DNA of 64,000 bases, from the NCBI GenBank assembly GCA_945643635.1, contig CALZFC010000095.1, positions 873,501-937,500 of the forward strand. The letters run 5' to 3'. Made by a program: the position numbers and the translations under genes. The notes beneath the pieces are model-generated. The model worked only from the letters and a program-made list of their open reading frames with translations. It was not told the origin of the DNA and did no database searches. Shown one piece after another: positions 24,969-36,424 of this stretch. This stretch comes from Allodiplogaster sudhausi. Its lineage: Eukaryota > Nematoda > Chromadorea > Rhabditida > Diplogasteridae. Numbering within the stretch: position 1 is the first letter of the stretch; each line of letters begins with the position of its first letter.

Positions 24969-25336
24969 GCAGTGGCGCACTCGATAAATGCTTTGTGTTC
25001 TGCAGTTTTGATTTCTTGCATTTGCGAGTATGCGCAGATGAGAAAGGAAGAGAGAGAGGAAGCAGAAGAGGGTCACTAAGAGTGCAGGCAGCTATTGGAT
25101 TCAACGGGATCCGGGTCTCTGACTTTATCGGAGAGGGAAGAACAGTCGTTGTGAAGGATGTTCCACCAGAAGTAATCAGATCCGATTATCACATTTGACT
25201 TCCTGAACACTCCTTCCTTTTGGTTCTCCTTATTGGATCTCTTGTTCCGAGATGAAGATGCTCGGAGTGCTCTTGGTGTCCATCTCGAGAATTGTCTTAT
25301 TTTATTTATTTTATTTTCGTACATGAAACTAACATT

Positions 25337-25636
25337 TCAATGTGACAGCATAGATATAAGAAAGAATATTCGAGTAGCTGCCATTAGAGTCTTCTCTTGC
25401 GGAAGCCACATTGAGAAATCATTGCTTTCGATGCTTCTCTCTTCCTCTGTTGCGAAGGTCATCAACTTCAGCATGGTTTTCTGTTTCAGCTGTAGGTGAA
25501 GTCTCCTTGCCAGGTCTATCGAAATGTAACTGCATTGACCTCCTGATTCGATGAATGCTTTATCTTCGTGTTCCTCTCCTCTTTCGAAGTTCATCAAAGT
25601 GATTGGCCAGAGCGAGATCTTCTCCGTTTTATGCAT
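25337..25636 (-). pseudogene. BEL/Pao-type retropepsin relic (longest open copy)
   Basis: Minus-strand frame of about 99 codons: WPITLMNFERGEEHEDKAF, then IESGGQCSYISIDLARRLHL, then LKLMTFATEEE. This fits the BEL/Pao aspartic protease (L..V.V.N....A.LDSGSQ.SFI...LA..L.L....L...TFG), with the catalytic Asp replaced by Glu-Ser. It lies upstream of array gene 5. Confidence 0.68.
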
Positions 25637-26050
25637 TATGTTGTCGTTGTTTAGTTGAGAAAATATGAGCGATTGCTAATGAACATTCGTCAATAACTGA
25701 GCGTGGGGGAAGTTAATTTTCTCAACTCTCTCAGAGAAAGGCAAGTGAATCAGTTGGAAAGAATTCAGAAAGGGAAAGTGGTGAATCATTCATTTGAGAA
25801 GCCTTGGAAGAGGAAAGGAATAGTCGTTTGTTATTTCTTTCTTTCTCAATTTTTCTTTTTCTTTTCTGTGGCACGCCTTTAATAAAAGCGACCTATTTGC
25901 TTATTTCCTTGTCATTTGTCTTTTTGTTCATTGGAAAGCTTCTTCGTTAGGTTTTCAACCATTTAAACCTCCTTAATTCCGTTAGGCATCAGTATTTCAT
26001 TTCCACTCCTATATTATTAATCGTCAATACCAGTCAGAGACTCTGCGCCA

Positions 26051-26999
26051 ATGCGTCCCCTCTTCCCTCTTCTGCTCGTCTCTCTTCCTCTCCTCCTGCT
26101 GCGGTTATAAGCCGATGCGGAGAACGCAACGATGGTTTGTCGAAGAAAAGACAGTGCAAGCGAAAGCCAGATCAATTTTAATGTACTTAAAAAAAAATTA
26201 ATTAACTTAGTCGAATCGCTGTCGAAAGTGTAAATATGGTTGATCACAGGTCTTTGCATATGAGGTCACATTCAGGGACCTCCCGGCCGATGCGAAATCA
26301 CGACCGGAATGGGAATTGACGATGTTGAATGTACTGCTTACAAGCCGATCTGCCTTGTTACGTTCATTCTCGACTTGGACGAGATTTACAATCCGGATCC
26401 TCATCTATTTCCCCTAAGATTTTCCCTAGGCTGCGTGCAATCTGATGTTGTTGACGGATGCGTTCAGAGCCATCGAAAATTCGTGTAATTTGTGAATTTC
26501 ATTTCTATATTACTTGAATTTCCGAAACAAACGCCGACATTTTGTTCTTTCAGGTAGAACTGCTACTGCGACAGTCGCTTGAAGAATCATTGCACCAGCT
26601 TTTACGGCAAAAGAGTGATCTTTTGTTTCGAATAACTAAATCTAAACTAAACTAGCTAAATCTTCAGGACCGGCTGCATGAAGAGGCAGTGGCGATGTTC
26701 CTGAAGGCGCACTCTACGCCCACAACGACGCCCGATCCGAAGGTTTGCTTTTGATTTGTTTTCACTCCAAAAAGTCTCAAGCATTAAAAACAAGAAAATA
26801 AATCAAATTGTTAAAAAATCTTTCTTCGAAAACTAGAGGAACCAGTTTCCGTTCCAAATGTTCCAAAACGAATAGACAGTGAATATGAAATGTTCAGACG
26901 AATTCCGGCTCCTGCAACGCGTTCTTCCTCGATAGCCCTGCCCGAATTCTCCTTCTGGCTGGCCTCGCCTTCGCTCTTTCATTCTCTCGTACGGAATAG
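26051..26999 (+). pseudogene. Array gene 5: A-domain member with two stop codons
   Basis: Exon structure is preserved: 26051-26134, 26276-26484, 26554-26614, 26668-26742 and 26898-26999. The signal peptide is interrupted by TAA where relatives have CAA (after LLLLRL). Exon 3 begins with TAG where relatives have TAC (YxCYCD becomes stop-NCYCD). The A-domain cysteines, the short TPTTTPDP linker and the GPI-type tail (SGSCNAFFLDSPARILLLAG) remain readable. A recently inactivated copy. Confidence 0.8.
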
Positions 27000-27203
27000 G
27001 CAATGCCCCAGCAGTCGATAAACGCTTTGTGTTCTGCCCTCGTGATTTCCTGCACTAACGAGTCTGCGCATTTAGAGAGAGAAGAAGCAGGAGAGGGTCA
27101 CTAAGAGTGCAGGCAGCAACTGGAAACAACGGGTTCGGGTCTCTGACTTTATCGGAGAGGGAAGGACAGTCGTTGTGAAGGATGATCCACGAGAAGTAAT
27201 CAG

Positions 27204-28174
27204 CCGCGCGATTAATCTTACCTTGTGTCAATGTCATGTCGTCGCCATACAGTCACGACCGTTTTTGGTCGTGACTATGTCACTGACACTGGTCGTGACC
27301 AGTGTTTTTGCAATATCTGGAGAGCTGGTGCCTAGCTCCTTGTTATCGCAAATTGCAAAATCAAACTAAACTATTATAATTTAATGAATATCCGTCATTG
27401 AGTTATAATAATACAGCAACAAGCTTGTGGGTGAATGCGAGCCATAGGTGAATGGGTACATATTACTATTTGCCAAATCATCCTGTGCAAACGCTGTTAG
27501 AAATTAAGTGTACTTCCGGTAGCCCATTCTGTCGAAATGATGAATTCGGTCACGACCCATGGTCATATCCATGAGCGTGTCGCTCTGCGTCTCTCACAAA
27601 TATGTTCTATCACGTTTTGGTCATGACCATGGGTGGCTTCCGAGTGGACGTGACTACCAAGTTATTGCTCTGCGGTCATGACCGTGTCAATGACACAAGT
27701 TGGTTTGGTCGCAACCAGAGGTGTCAACGGCCCGGCGCGGCCCGATGGGCCGGCCCGTGGGCCCGTTTGGGCCCGATTATTTGAGAAATTGGTGGATGGG
27801 TCAACTGATTTGAAATTTTTTCACGATTCTTCTTCAAATGTTTCGCTGATCTTTCTTCAGATGATTTTCTTCAAACAAATATCATTAAAAAACATCACCG
27901 TTTAAAATTTTTTATAAGAACTCGCTTGAAGAAAATCGTTTGTAGAAAAATTATGAAAATCGGGCCGCGCCGGGCAGGGCCCAAAATTCTAAGGCCCGGA
28001 AAAGTACGGGCCGGCCCAAAAATTTTAGGCCCGTTGACATCTCTGGTCGCAACCCTTGTGTATTAAGATAGGCTGTTTTGTTTTCTGTCATTGACCGGTG
28101 TCAATGACATGCAAAGTGGTCATGACTGTTTGTCGACGACATGCCATTGACACAACGTAAGATTAATCACGCGG
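27204..28174. mobile_element. Foldback element with 3-bp target-site duplication (CAG)
   Basis: Left end CCGCGCGATTAATCTTACCT and right end in reverse complement CCGCGTGATTAATCTTACGT are inverted repeats that continue for about 60 bp with TGTGTCAATG and GTCATGTCGTCG blocks. Flanks are CAG at 27201-27203 and 28175-28177. A paralogous sequence near 25170 (GAAGTAATCAGATCC) represents the empty site. The interior holds further palindromes of GTCACGACC / GGTCGTGAC and a nested hAT MITE. No coding potential. Confidence 0.8.
27716..28044. mobile_element. hAT MITE with perfect 8-bp target-site duplication
   Basis: Begins CAGAGGTGTCAACGG and ends CCGTTGACATCTCTG, the hAT terminal signature. It is flanked by GTCGCAAC at 27708-27715 and 28045-28052, a perfect 8-bp duplication. 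Subterminal GGGCCCG-rich repeats on both sides, no open frame. It is nested in the foldback element 27204-28174. Confidence 0.92.
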
Positions 28175-28289
28175 CAGATCCAATTAACACATTTGGCTTC
28201 GTGAACACCAAATCCTTTTGGTTCTTCTTGTGAATCTTTTGTTACGTGATTGCCCAACGACGGCCAAAGTGTTCTTGACGGCCATCTCG

Positions 28290-28560
28290 AGAATGGAGCC
28301 GTCTTCTTGTTGAAGATCTTGTATCTAGAAGACCTTGCTTTCGATGCTTTTCTCATCTTCAACTGCGAATGTCGTCAACATCAGGATGAATTCCTGTTTA
28401 GGCTATAGGTGAAGTCTCCATGCCGGCCTACCGAAATGAAACTGCCTTGACCTTCTTACTCAAAGAATGCTCGCTCTTTCTTCGTTTTCCTTTCTGTTTC
28501 GAAGTTGATCAAAGCGATTGGCCAGAGCGAGGGCATCTTATCCATTATAATAATTCTATC
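28290..28560 (-). pseudogene. Decayed BEL/Pao-type retropepsin relic
   Basis: Homologous to 25337-25636 by shared phrases (GACCTTGCTTTCGATGCTTT, GAAGTTGATCAAAGCGATTG) but with the active-site codons mutated (FFE followed by a stop in place of LDSG). It lies upstream of the truncated array gene 6. Confidence 0.5.
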
Positions 28561-28839
28561 GTCGTTCTTCAGTTGAGAAAATATGAGCGATTGCTAATGA
28601 ACATTCGTCAAGAACTGAGCATGGAGGAAGTTAATTCTCTCAATTCTCTCATAGATGGGCATGTGAATCAGTTGGAAGGAATACAGAAAAGGAAAAGTGG
28701 TGAGTCATTAGCTTGAGGAGCATTGAAAGAGGTAAGGAATAGTCGTTTGTTATTTCTTTTTCGATTTTTCTTTTTTTTGCGTTAGCTTTTGTCAATCGAA
28801 CAAATTACTTAAATAAACGTCGCCATTTTGTTCTATCAG

Positions 28840-29276
28840 GTTCGAATGCTACTGCGACGGTCGGTTGAAGAATGGTTGCAACGACAATAATGTGAAAACG
28901 GTGATCTTTTGTTGCGTAGAACGGAAACTTATCAGCAGATTGTGCCTACATATGTACATACATTATATTAATGTCTAGCCTAAATTTGCAAAATATTTAG
29001 GACCGGCTTCTGACGGAGGCACTGGCAGAGTATCAGCAGAAGAACCCCACAACGACGCCCGATCCGAATGTCGACTTTTTGTTTGTTTATTCTACAACAA
29101 ATCACTGATCAAAATTACTTGTTTATCTCAATTAGAGAAACCATCTTCTGTTTCGACGATGACTTGTTCAGCCGACTTCCGGCTCTTATAACGCGTTCTT
29201 CCTCGGTAGCCCTGCCCGAATGGTTCTCCTTCTGGTTGGCTCCGCCTTCTCTCTTCCATTCTCACCTATGGCATAG
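28840..29276 (+). pseudogene. Array gene 6: promoterless 3' half of an A-domain member
   Basis: Only the last three exons remain: 28840-28900 (FECYCDGRLKNGCNDN), 29001-29069 (linker LLTEALAEYQQKNPTTTPDPN cut: LLTEALAEY, then NPTTTPDPN) and 29172-29276 (GPI-type tail SGSYNAFFLGSPARMVLLLV). The upstream module runs directly from its T-rich tract into intron-2 sequence (GCGTTAGCTTTTGTC near 28780). This shows a deletion of the core promoter, signal-peptide exon, intron 1 and exon 2. Exons themselves have no stops. Confidence 0.8.
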
Positions 29277-31114
29277 GCGCTACGAAAAGATCGATAAATC
29301 TTTTCTGTTTTCTCCTGTGGCGCAGTTAATGAGAGGAAGAGAGAGGACCAGAAGAGACCTACAACTGCTGGCAATTATATCAAGGGGATTGGGGGTCTAT
29401 GACTTTTGGAGAGAAGAAGGACAGGACCGGGTCAGCCGATATACCTGATGGTGAGTGTTCAAGCCAGGATTGAAAACGCTAGCTGGAGTTGGCGCATTGC
29501 GCCGGAATCGTTCTCACACCGGTTTGCTGTTAGACTTTTTATTCAAAGTCACTATTTTCTACATCCAATCAATATAAAGAAAGGATGACAAGAAAAGAAG
29601 AGTAAAAGTGAGAAAGAGTGAGAGCGATGGACTTGGAGGAAGGAAGGAAGTAGAAGAAAATGACGAAGAAAGTATATAATATGTATGTACAGGGAGAGAA
29701 ATAGAGAGAGAGAGAAAGCGAGAGATATGGGCAGAGAGAGCAAGGAAATAGTTTTGAAAGCCATGGCCGAATCTGTTCTGCGCTGGATCGGCCTTGTTAT
29801 TAGAGCAATTGATATGCGTATACATATGTACATCGGCATTAACATTTGAATTTTTTTAAATTAACTAAACATAGATTAATTAATTATTCCACGTTTAATT
29901 AATCATTTATACATAGAATAATCCCCCCGCGCAACATCCGTTCGACTCTCATCATCGACGCTGGAGAAACGGTGGGCTCGCCAGGATAAAAAGGTCGATA
30001 TCTCCGGCCACTTCGCCAGATTCCGGCAGGCGAGGAATCGTCGACATCCCTCCCATTATTTAATCCGTCGACCATCCATTCAATATGCCTTGAACCGATC
30101 GCTTGAAGACTTATCTGCATTATAATGAAATTTCGGGATGAAAATAATTTCCTAGAATTAATATAATTTCGTTTTCATAAAATCTACAATTATATTAAGT
30201 CATCCACACTTTAAACAATATGTGAATAAAAAACTTTTGCATACAGAATATGAATAATTTTGTTGCACATGAATAAACAACAAATTACCATTCAGAATGT
30301 GCAACTAAAAGATTAAAAAGGACACTGTTTGCACTTTTAGTTCTGCTATTTCAATATTCACTTGCAGAGAATATTGCATTTTCGAAAGTTCTTCGTAATT
30401 TAGTTTTTCTTTAATCAATTTTTTCACGCATCAATTTTCAAAGGAGATTCATTGCTTCCACATGTAATCTCATCGTCGGAGAGTTAAAAATACGTCCAAT
30501 CAATTGAGCACACAAATATAAAAAGGAATTGAAGACATAAATTTGTCAGGTAATCAATTGTATTTATTTCTTTGTTAGATGAACGAATAAAACAAGAGAG
30601 AGGCTAACATTTAATTTGAAATTATCACGCAATAAATGAAAAAGAAGAAAATAATGAAATACGACCGAATTTTATGAGAATGACAAGTGGGAATGCTGGC
30701 AATTTTTGTTCGTGAAATTTGCAATTCGGTTACTTTTCTACATGGCATCTCGAAAGATTAATATACATTTGCAAAATAAAGAGTTTCTTACGTAGTTTCA
30801 GGAAAAGTGCTGATATAATGCAAATTATGACTCCATTTTGTCGTTTGCAAAGTTACGAAACATTCAACTATCCTTGTTGCGATCCTCATTATAATAAAAC
30901 TCTAAAAGTTCATTTTCAACCGAATAAAAGCGGCTGATTTGTCTGTTTTCTCATCATTCGCCTTTCTGCTCACTGGAACGCTTCCTCCTGAGGTCTCTTC
31001 TCCCTTTGAACCTGCTTGGTCCCTTTCTTCCTTTTTTTAACCCGCATCGGCCTAGAGTAAACTTTCACTCCCTTTCTCATTTTAATGTTAACTCTTCCAG
31101 AGAAATCTGCCTGA
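29277..31114. other. Intergenic; left half of a large inverted similarity
   Basis: No gene seen. A short GA tract lies at about 29690-29740. Sequence at about 29760-29860 and 30690-31030 matches, in reverse complement, about 53715-53825 and 52700-53045, the upstream region of the minus-strand gene 50200-52626. AATAAAAGCGGCTGATTTGT at 30923 is the presumed core promoter of array gene 7. Confidence 0.5.
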
Positions 31115-34100
31115 ATGCGTCTCATCTTCCCTCTTCTGCTCCTCTTTCTTCCTCTCCTTCGGGCGGTTTGTCGAAGAAAAGACAATTGCAAGCGAAAAGC
31201 ATCGCTCAAAATTTTTTTTACTGTACTTTGTAAAAAAAACAGCAAAATAAAAATTACGTTATTACTGAAAACATATGGAATTCAACTTCAGGGAGAGCCC
31301 GGCCGATGCCACATCATGACCGGGAGCTCTACTCGCGCCGAGAAATGTGAATATGACAGTCATTTCTGCCTCATTGAGTTCATTCTCGACGTGGACCTGT
31401 TATATAATACAAGCATATATCACCCGCATGTTTGGCTAGGCTGCGAGATTGTTCACGAACGTATTGTTGACGGATGCAGAAAGGGAGAACGACACTTAGA
31501 GTTAATTTTTGGAATTTGATTTATATATTTACTTGTATGTGTGAAATTAAGGCTGCCATTTTGTTCTTTCAGGTACTTCTGCTACTGCGACAATCGCGTG
31601 GTTTATGAATGCACCAGCAATGGCACCATAAACGTGATCTTTGATTAGTGATCTTTGATAAGTGATCTTTGATTAGTGATCTTTGATTAGTGATCTTTGA
31701 TAAGTGATCTTTGATAAGTGATCTTTGATTAGTGATCTTTGATTAGTGATCTTTGATTAGTGATCTTTGATTAGTGATCTTTGATAAGTGATCTTTGGTA
31801 AGTGATCTTTGATTAGTGATCTTTGATAAGTGATCTTTGACTAGTGATCTTTGATTAGTGATCTTTGATTAGTGATCTTTGATTAGTGATCTTTGATTGG
31901 TGATCTTTGATAAGTGATCTTTGATAAGTGATCTTTGATTGGTGATCTTTGATTGGTGATCTTTGATTGGTGATCTTTGATTGGTGATCTTTGATTAGTG
32001 ATCTTTGATTAGTGATCTTTGATTGGTGATCTTTGATAAGTGATCATTGATAAATGATCTTTGATTAGTGATCTTTGATAAGTGATCTTTGATTAGTGAT
32101 CTTTGATTACTGATCTTTGATTAGTGATCTTTGATTAGTGATCTTTGATTAGCGATCTTTGATTAGTGATCTTTGATGTGATCTTTGATAAGTGATCTTT
32201 TATTGCGGATAGAGGAAGTATATGTAAATGCAAAAACAATGTATTAATTTCCAACCTTAATCTGCCATATGTTCAGAGGCGGCTTCAGGCGGAGGCAGTG
32301 GCGATGTACCTGAACGAGAACCCAACGACTCTTCCGCCCACAACGACGGCCGATCCGAATGTCCTTTAATCTAAAAGTCTCATGTATTTAACTAATCCAA
32401 AAATACATTAAATTGTGTTAAACATTTCTTCTGTTTCCAGCACCGCTGCCTGAAGGACGGCGCTCCTCCCGTGGCCTGCAATGGTTCCTCCTTCTGCCAC
32501 TCCAAGATCTCCTACGACCCGGCCAACCTCCAGCCTGCTGACCGAATTGGCCTCGGCTGTGTGGAGGAGCTTCCCGATGAGAAACTCAACGACCATTGCC
32601 GCAAAGTGCGTATTTAAATAATAAAAAATTCTGAAATAAATATTTAATTCTATATCTTAATTAAAACTTATTGCAGCATTTACTAAATTAATTTCAGGTT
32701 GAGCCTTTCAACATCTCGGCCCCGATCTTCGAGTGTTTCTGCCCGAGCGAAGTCGGCCGCGCCTGCAACTCACTGGATGAGGTAGATAAAATCTTCTTTG
32801 ACAAGATTTTTTTTTAATATGACAAATTAACAGAAAACAAATCAATATAAAAAAGATAAATTAATATAAAAAAAGAGAAAAGAATTTTCTTGTTTTTTTT
32901 TCAATTCTAAGCGTAAGGAGAAGTGGGAGAAAGAGTGCGGGAAGATGCTGTTGGAGGTCAAGGAAGAAGTTATCAAGGAAGAGGCGGTTGAGATATACAA
33001 GAAGTCACAAATTACAACGCCGGACCCAAACGTCAGGATATTATTTTTGAATAAATAATTAGTTCATAATTTTTCGCCATTGTTAAGAATGGCTAGAACG
33101 AATTATTTGTAACCGCAAAATTACCGATCAAAAATTACAATAAGCGCTACTAAATTTTTAAAAAAGGAACTGAATTTCCTCGGTTCCAGCACCACTGCCT
33201 CAGCAGCTCCTCTACCATTGTCTGCTCCGCTTCCTCCTTCTGCTACTCCAAGATCTTCTTCGATCCGGGCAGCCACTACCAGAACAATCATACTGGATTT
33301 GGCTGTGTGGACAAGCTGCCTGAGGAGAGTCTCAATGACACATGTCGCAAGGTTTGGCTAATTAGGTTTTATTTTAAATACGTACTTTAAAAAGTGTCAA
33401 TTAAACAGCTGGAGCCTTTCATCCTCTCCAAACCGGTATTCGAGTGCTTCTGCCCAAGCGAGATTGGCCATGCGTGTAACTATTTGGATGAGGTCTACTT
33501 ATGTTTTTATATATTTATTTATAATATTAAATGAAAGGACGCTAGATATCCATGATTTAATCCACGGGCATTTCTAGGATCTCCTGGATATTCATGCGAT
33601 TTAATTAAATAACTTAACGATACTCTTCAAAGGAAGTGTGATGTGTTTATTTCTGTTATTAAATTATTTGAGTCAATCAATACGAAGCGGAAGGACAACT
33701 GGTATCGCACAAGCCGCCAGCTACTGACGGAAGTTGAGGAGGCTCAAACTACAACGGCCGACCCCAATGTCAGAGTGTTTATTTGATTAAAAAGTATAAT
33801 AATTAAATTATTTAAAAAAATTTTCATGATATAAAATTAAATAAACGTGCAGAAATAGAAATAATTGAATTCTATCTCGGGTTTAGCACTACTGTCTCAG
33901 CGGTTCCTCTCCTATTGTCTGTCCCGCTGCCTTCTTTTGCCAGTCCAAGATCTTCATCGATCCGACCAGCCGCTACCAGGACAATCACACGGATGTCGCA
34001 AGGTTGTGTTTATTGTTGTATATATTATATTTTTTATTAAATAAAAATTCTATTCCAATGAATTTATAAATGTATCTTCAGGTGGAACCTTTCACCCTCT

Positions 34101-34898
34101 CCAGACCGGTGTTCGAGTGCTTCTGCCCCATCCAGATGGGATTCTCTTGCAACAACTTGAATGAGGTCTGAAGAGACTAAACAAGAAACACGATAGTGGT
34201 TTCTCTGGCAGAAGTGTACTGTACTGTTCGTTTGCAGCCAATCAATATCCAGCGAAAAGACAATTGGTATCGCATTAGCCTCAAGTTGCTAACGGAAGTG
34301 GAAAACTACTCCCGCTCCGCCCACAACCACAGCCGATCCGAAAGTCGGCTTTGAGCATTTAAAAATAAAAATTATTATTGTCAAAATCCGAATAATTATT
34401 ATTTTAAAGAATTTTAATTTCTTTTAATTCAAGCACCGTTGCCTGAATGGCTCCGCTCCTCCCGTGGCCTGCAATGGCTCCTCCTTCTGCCACTCCAAGA
34501 TCTCCTACAACCCGGCCAACCTCCAGTCTACAAAGCGAAACGACCTTGGCTGTGTGGAGAAACTCCCCGACGAGACTCTCAACGACCATTGCCGCAAAGT
34601 GTTTAAATATTAATTTACTAAAATAAATATTATTTACAAAATTATTAATAAGTTATTATAATATTTACAATTGCAGGTTGAGCCTTTCAACATCTCGGCC
34701 CCGATCTTCGAGTGTTTCTGCCCGAGCGAAGTCGGCCGCGCCTGCAACGCACTGGAGGAGGTTGATACAAACTTCTTAGACAAATCAAACTTATTTTTTT
34801 TAAGTTTCTTCTTTTAGGCGATGAATTCGAAGCGAAAGGCGAATTGGGAGAGCGAGGGCGGCAAGATGTTGTTCGAAGGAGGAAGAGAGTTCTATTAG
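31115..34898 (+). CDS. Large A-plus-B cysteine-rich protein, partly broken (array gene 7)
   Basis: Sixteen exons. Signal peptide 31115-31165 (MRLIFPLLLLFLPLLRA). A domain 31292-31500 and 31573-31633. Linker 32277-32360. B1 32441-32605 and 32698-32781. Lys/Glu-rich linker 32912-33031. B2 33190-33351 and 33409-33492. Linker 33673-33768. B3 33887-34002 and 34082-34165. Linker 34238-34343. B4 34434-34598 and 34677-34760. Last exon 34818-34898. A, B1 and B2 are intact (each 8 cysteines; B1 FECFCPSEVGRACN). The first B3 exon is 116 nt instead of 162, losing the GC...DGC part and shifting frame, so translation would stop in the next exon. The 106-nt linker after it is also off phase. B4 is intact, but the last exon diverges from its relative at about 34880 and stops without stalk or anchor. 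A secreted A-B1-B2 product is possible. Confidence 0.6.
31634..32203 (+). repeat. 14-bp minisatellite derived from a splice donor
   Basis: About 40 tandem copies of GTGATCTTTGATTA, with TAAG, TTGG and ACTG variants at the end of the unit. The first unit is the exon-3 donor of array gene 7 (AAC|GTGATCTTTG), and the last merges into the normal intron (GTGATCTTTTATTGCGG) seen in the other members. So the array grew from the donor itself and lies wholly in the intron. Confidence 0.93.
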
Positions 34899-35238
34899 CG
34901 CATGTGGATAATCGCGGCGAAAATCACGCTTCATTGTGGTGAATGATATTTGGTCGACTACCACTGAGCAAGCAATCGCTGAGCACTTGCTCAGCTTCTG
35001 ACAGCAAAGGTGTGTGGGCTTGCAGTGTGAAAGTTAGCGCAGCACTATGGTGCCCAAGGAAGGAGGGTTCTTTTTATTAATCAGGGGGTTCATCAATTCA
35101 CTTAAAAAGAAAAACAAGGGAACACAACGGACCACAGTTCACATCTTATAATCATCCGTAATCGAGAGAGAGTGAGAGACAGCGAGAGAAAGAGTGTGTG
35201 AGAGAGAGTGAGACAGAGAGGAAGAGAGCGAGAGCGAG

Positions 35239-35280
<42 letters not shown>

Positions 35281-35960
35281 CTGGACAACGAGTTCAAGTT
35301 AGGAGATAATCTAAGGTAAGCATGAGTGTCCGCTGTGCGGGTGAGCGCCTTGCTGCAGATGGAGTGACGGCGGAAATCACGCGCCATGGTTCTCTGAGCA
35401 TGTGTTCAGCCTTTGACAGAGCAAAGCGTGGACCTGTAGTGTCTAGGTTAGCGCCCTACAGTGATGCCCAAGTGACGAGGGTTCGGGGTCAGCTCGTGTA
35501 ATTCGCTTTTGCGTGAAAGATTGCATAGTATTTCAGTTAGAACTGTCTTTGCACACTCATGCCGTGCTCTTTAATTTCTCCGCCCGCTTCCCCTGCTTAT
35601 CAGCGACTCTTCCAAGGCCAACCTCTTTCCTATTCGTCATTCTTCCAACTACATGTTCACTTGTTCTCGGCTCGTCCTCTATTAATCTAGAAGCTTTATA
35701 AATTCACTTAAGAAGCAAAAACAACAATACTATGGACTACATTTCTCATCATACAGTCATCCGTCATGGACAGCGAGCAAGAGATAGAGAGAGAGGGAGA
35801 GAGAGAGAGAGAGGAGAGAGAGAAAGAGAGAGAGGGAGAGAGAGAGAGTGGAGAGAGAGAGCGGAGAGAGAGAGAGAGAGAGGGAGCTAGGCTGGTATGG
35901 AGAGCTAGGGTGGGAGAGAGAGATGGGGAGAGGAAGGGGAGGATGACTCTTGCCGAGCTG
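34890..35960 (+). repeat. Two diverged direct repeats with tRNA-like heads and GA tails
   Basis: Copy 1 (about 34895-35278) and copy 2 (about 35335-35890) share, in order: GCGGAAATCACG-like start, GAGCA.(T/C)TG.TCAGC, TTAGCGC...TG.TGCCCAAG, GAGGGTTC, AATTCACTTAA.AAG, a CATCCGT segment and a terminal GA microsatellite. The TTAGCGC and GGGTTCGGGGTC segments resemble tRNA A and B boxes, so these may be tRNA-derived SINEs, but I cannot fold a clean tRNA. Confidence 0.5.
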
Positions 35961-36424
35961 CCTGTGCCGTCTGGTCAGCGACTTCGGAAGCGAGCCAGCC
36001 TGACATTCAAGGAATAAGTTATATGCACACACAATCAGGTATTTCAGAATTAACCTAATAATGCTAGAGTAGAAACTCGAGCCAAACTTGGAGCATTTTG
36101 TAATTTGGATTGAAACCCTTATAATAAGTACATATTTTTGACTATCGGGCAAACAAATCTTACTGGGCAACTTATTTGACAAAAAATTGGCTCGAATTTC
36201 TACCAATCAAAAAGTTAGGCTAATTCTGAAACACAGAGCAACCAAAGAATGTTTTGGTCGCATTTCCGTAAAAGTAACATAAACTCGTATGTACTCTAAT
36301 ATAATCTTGAAGAGAAAAAAAAAGTAAAATCAGGCGAAGGAAAACGGTTGCGAAGAGTTATGATAAAGGAAGATTTTTTAAATACAACATGTGAAGACTA
36401 ACGGTAGTTTGAGAGGCGGTCAGC

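Noticed and set aside
31634..32203. CRISPR-like array
   Set aside because: Units are contiguous 14-mers without spacers, in a eukaryotic intron.
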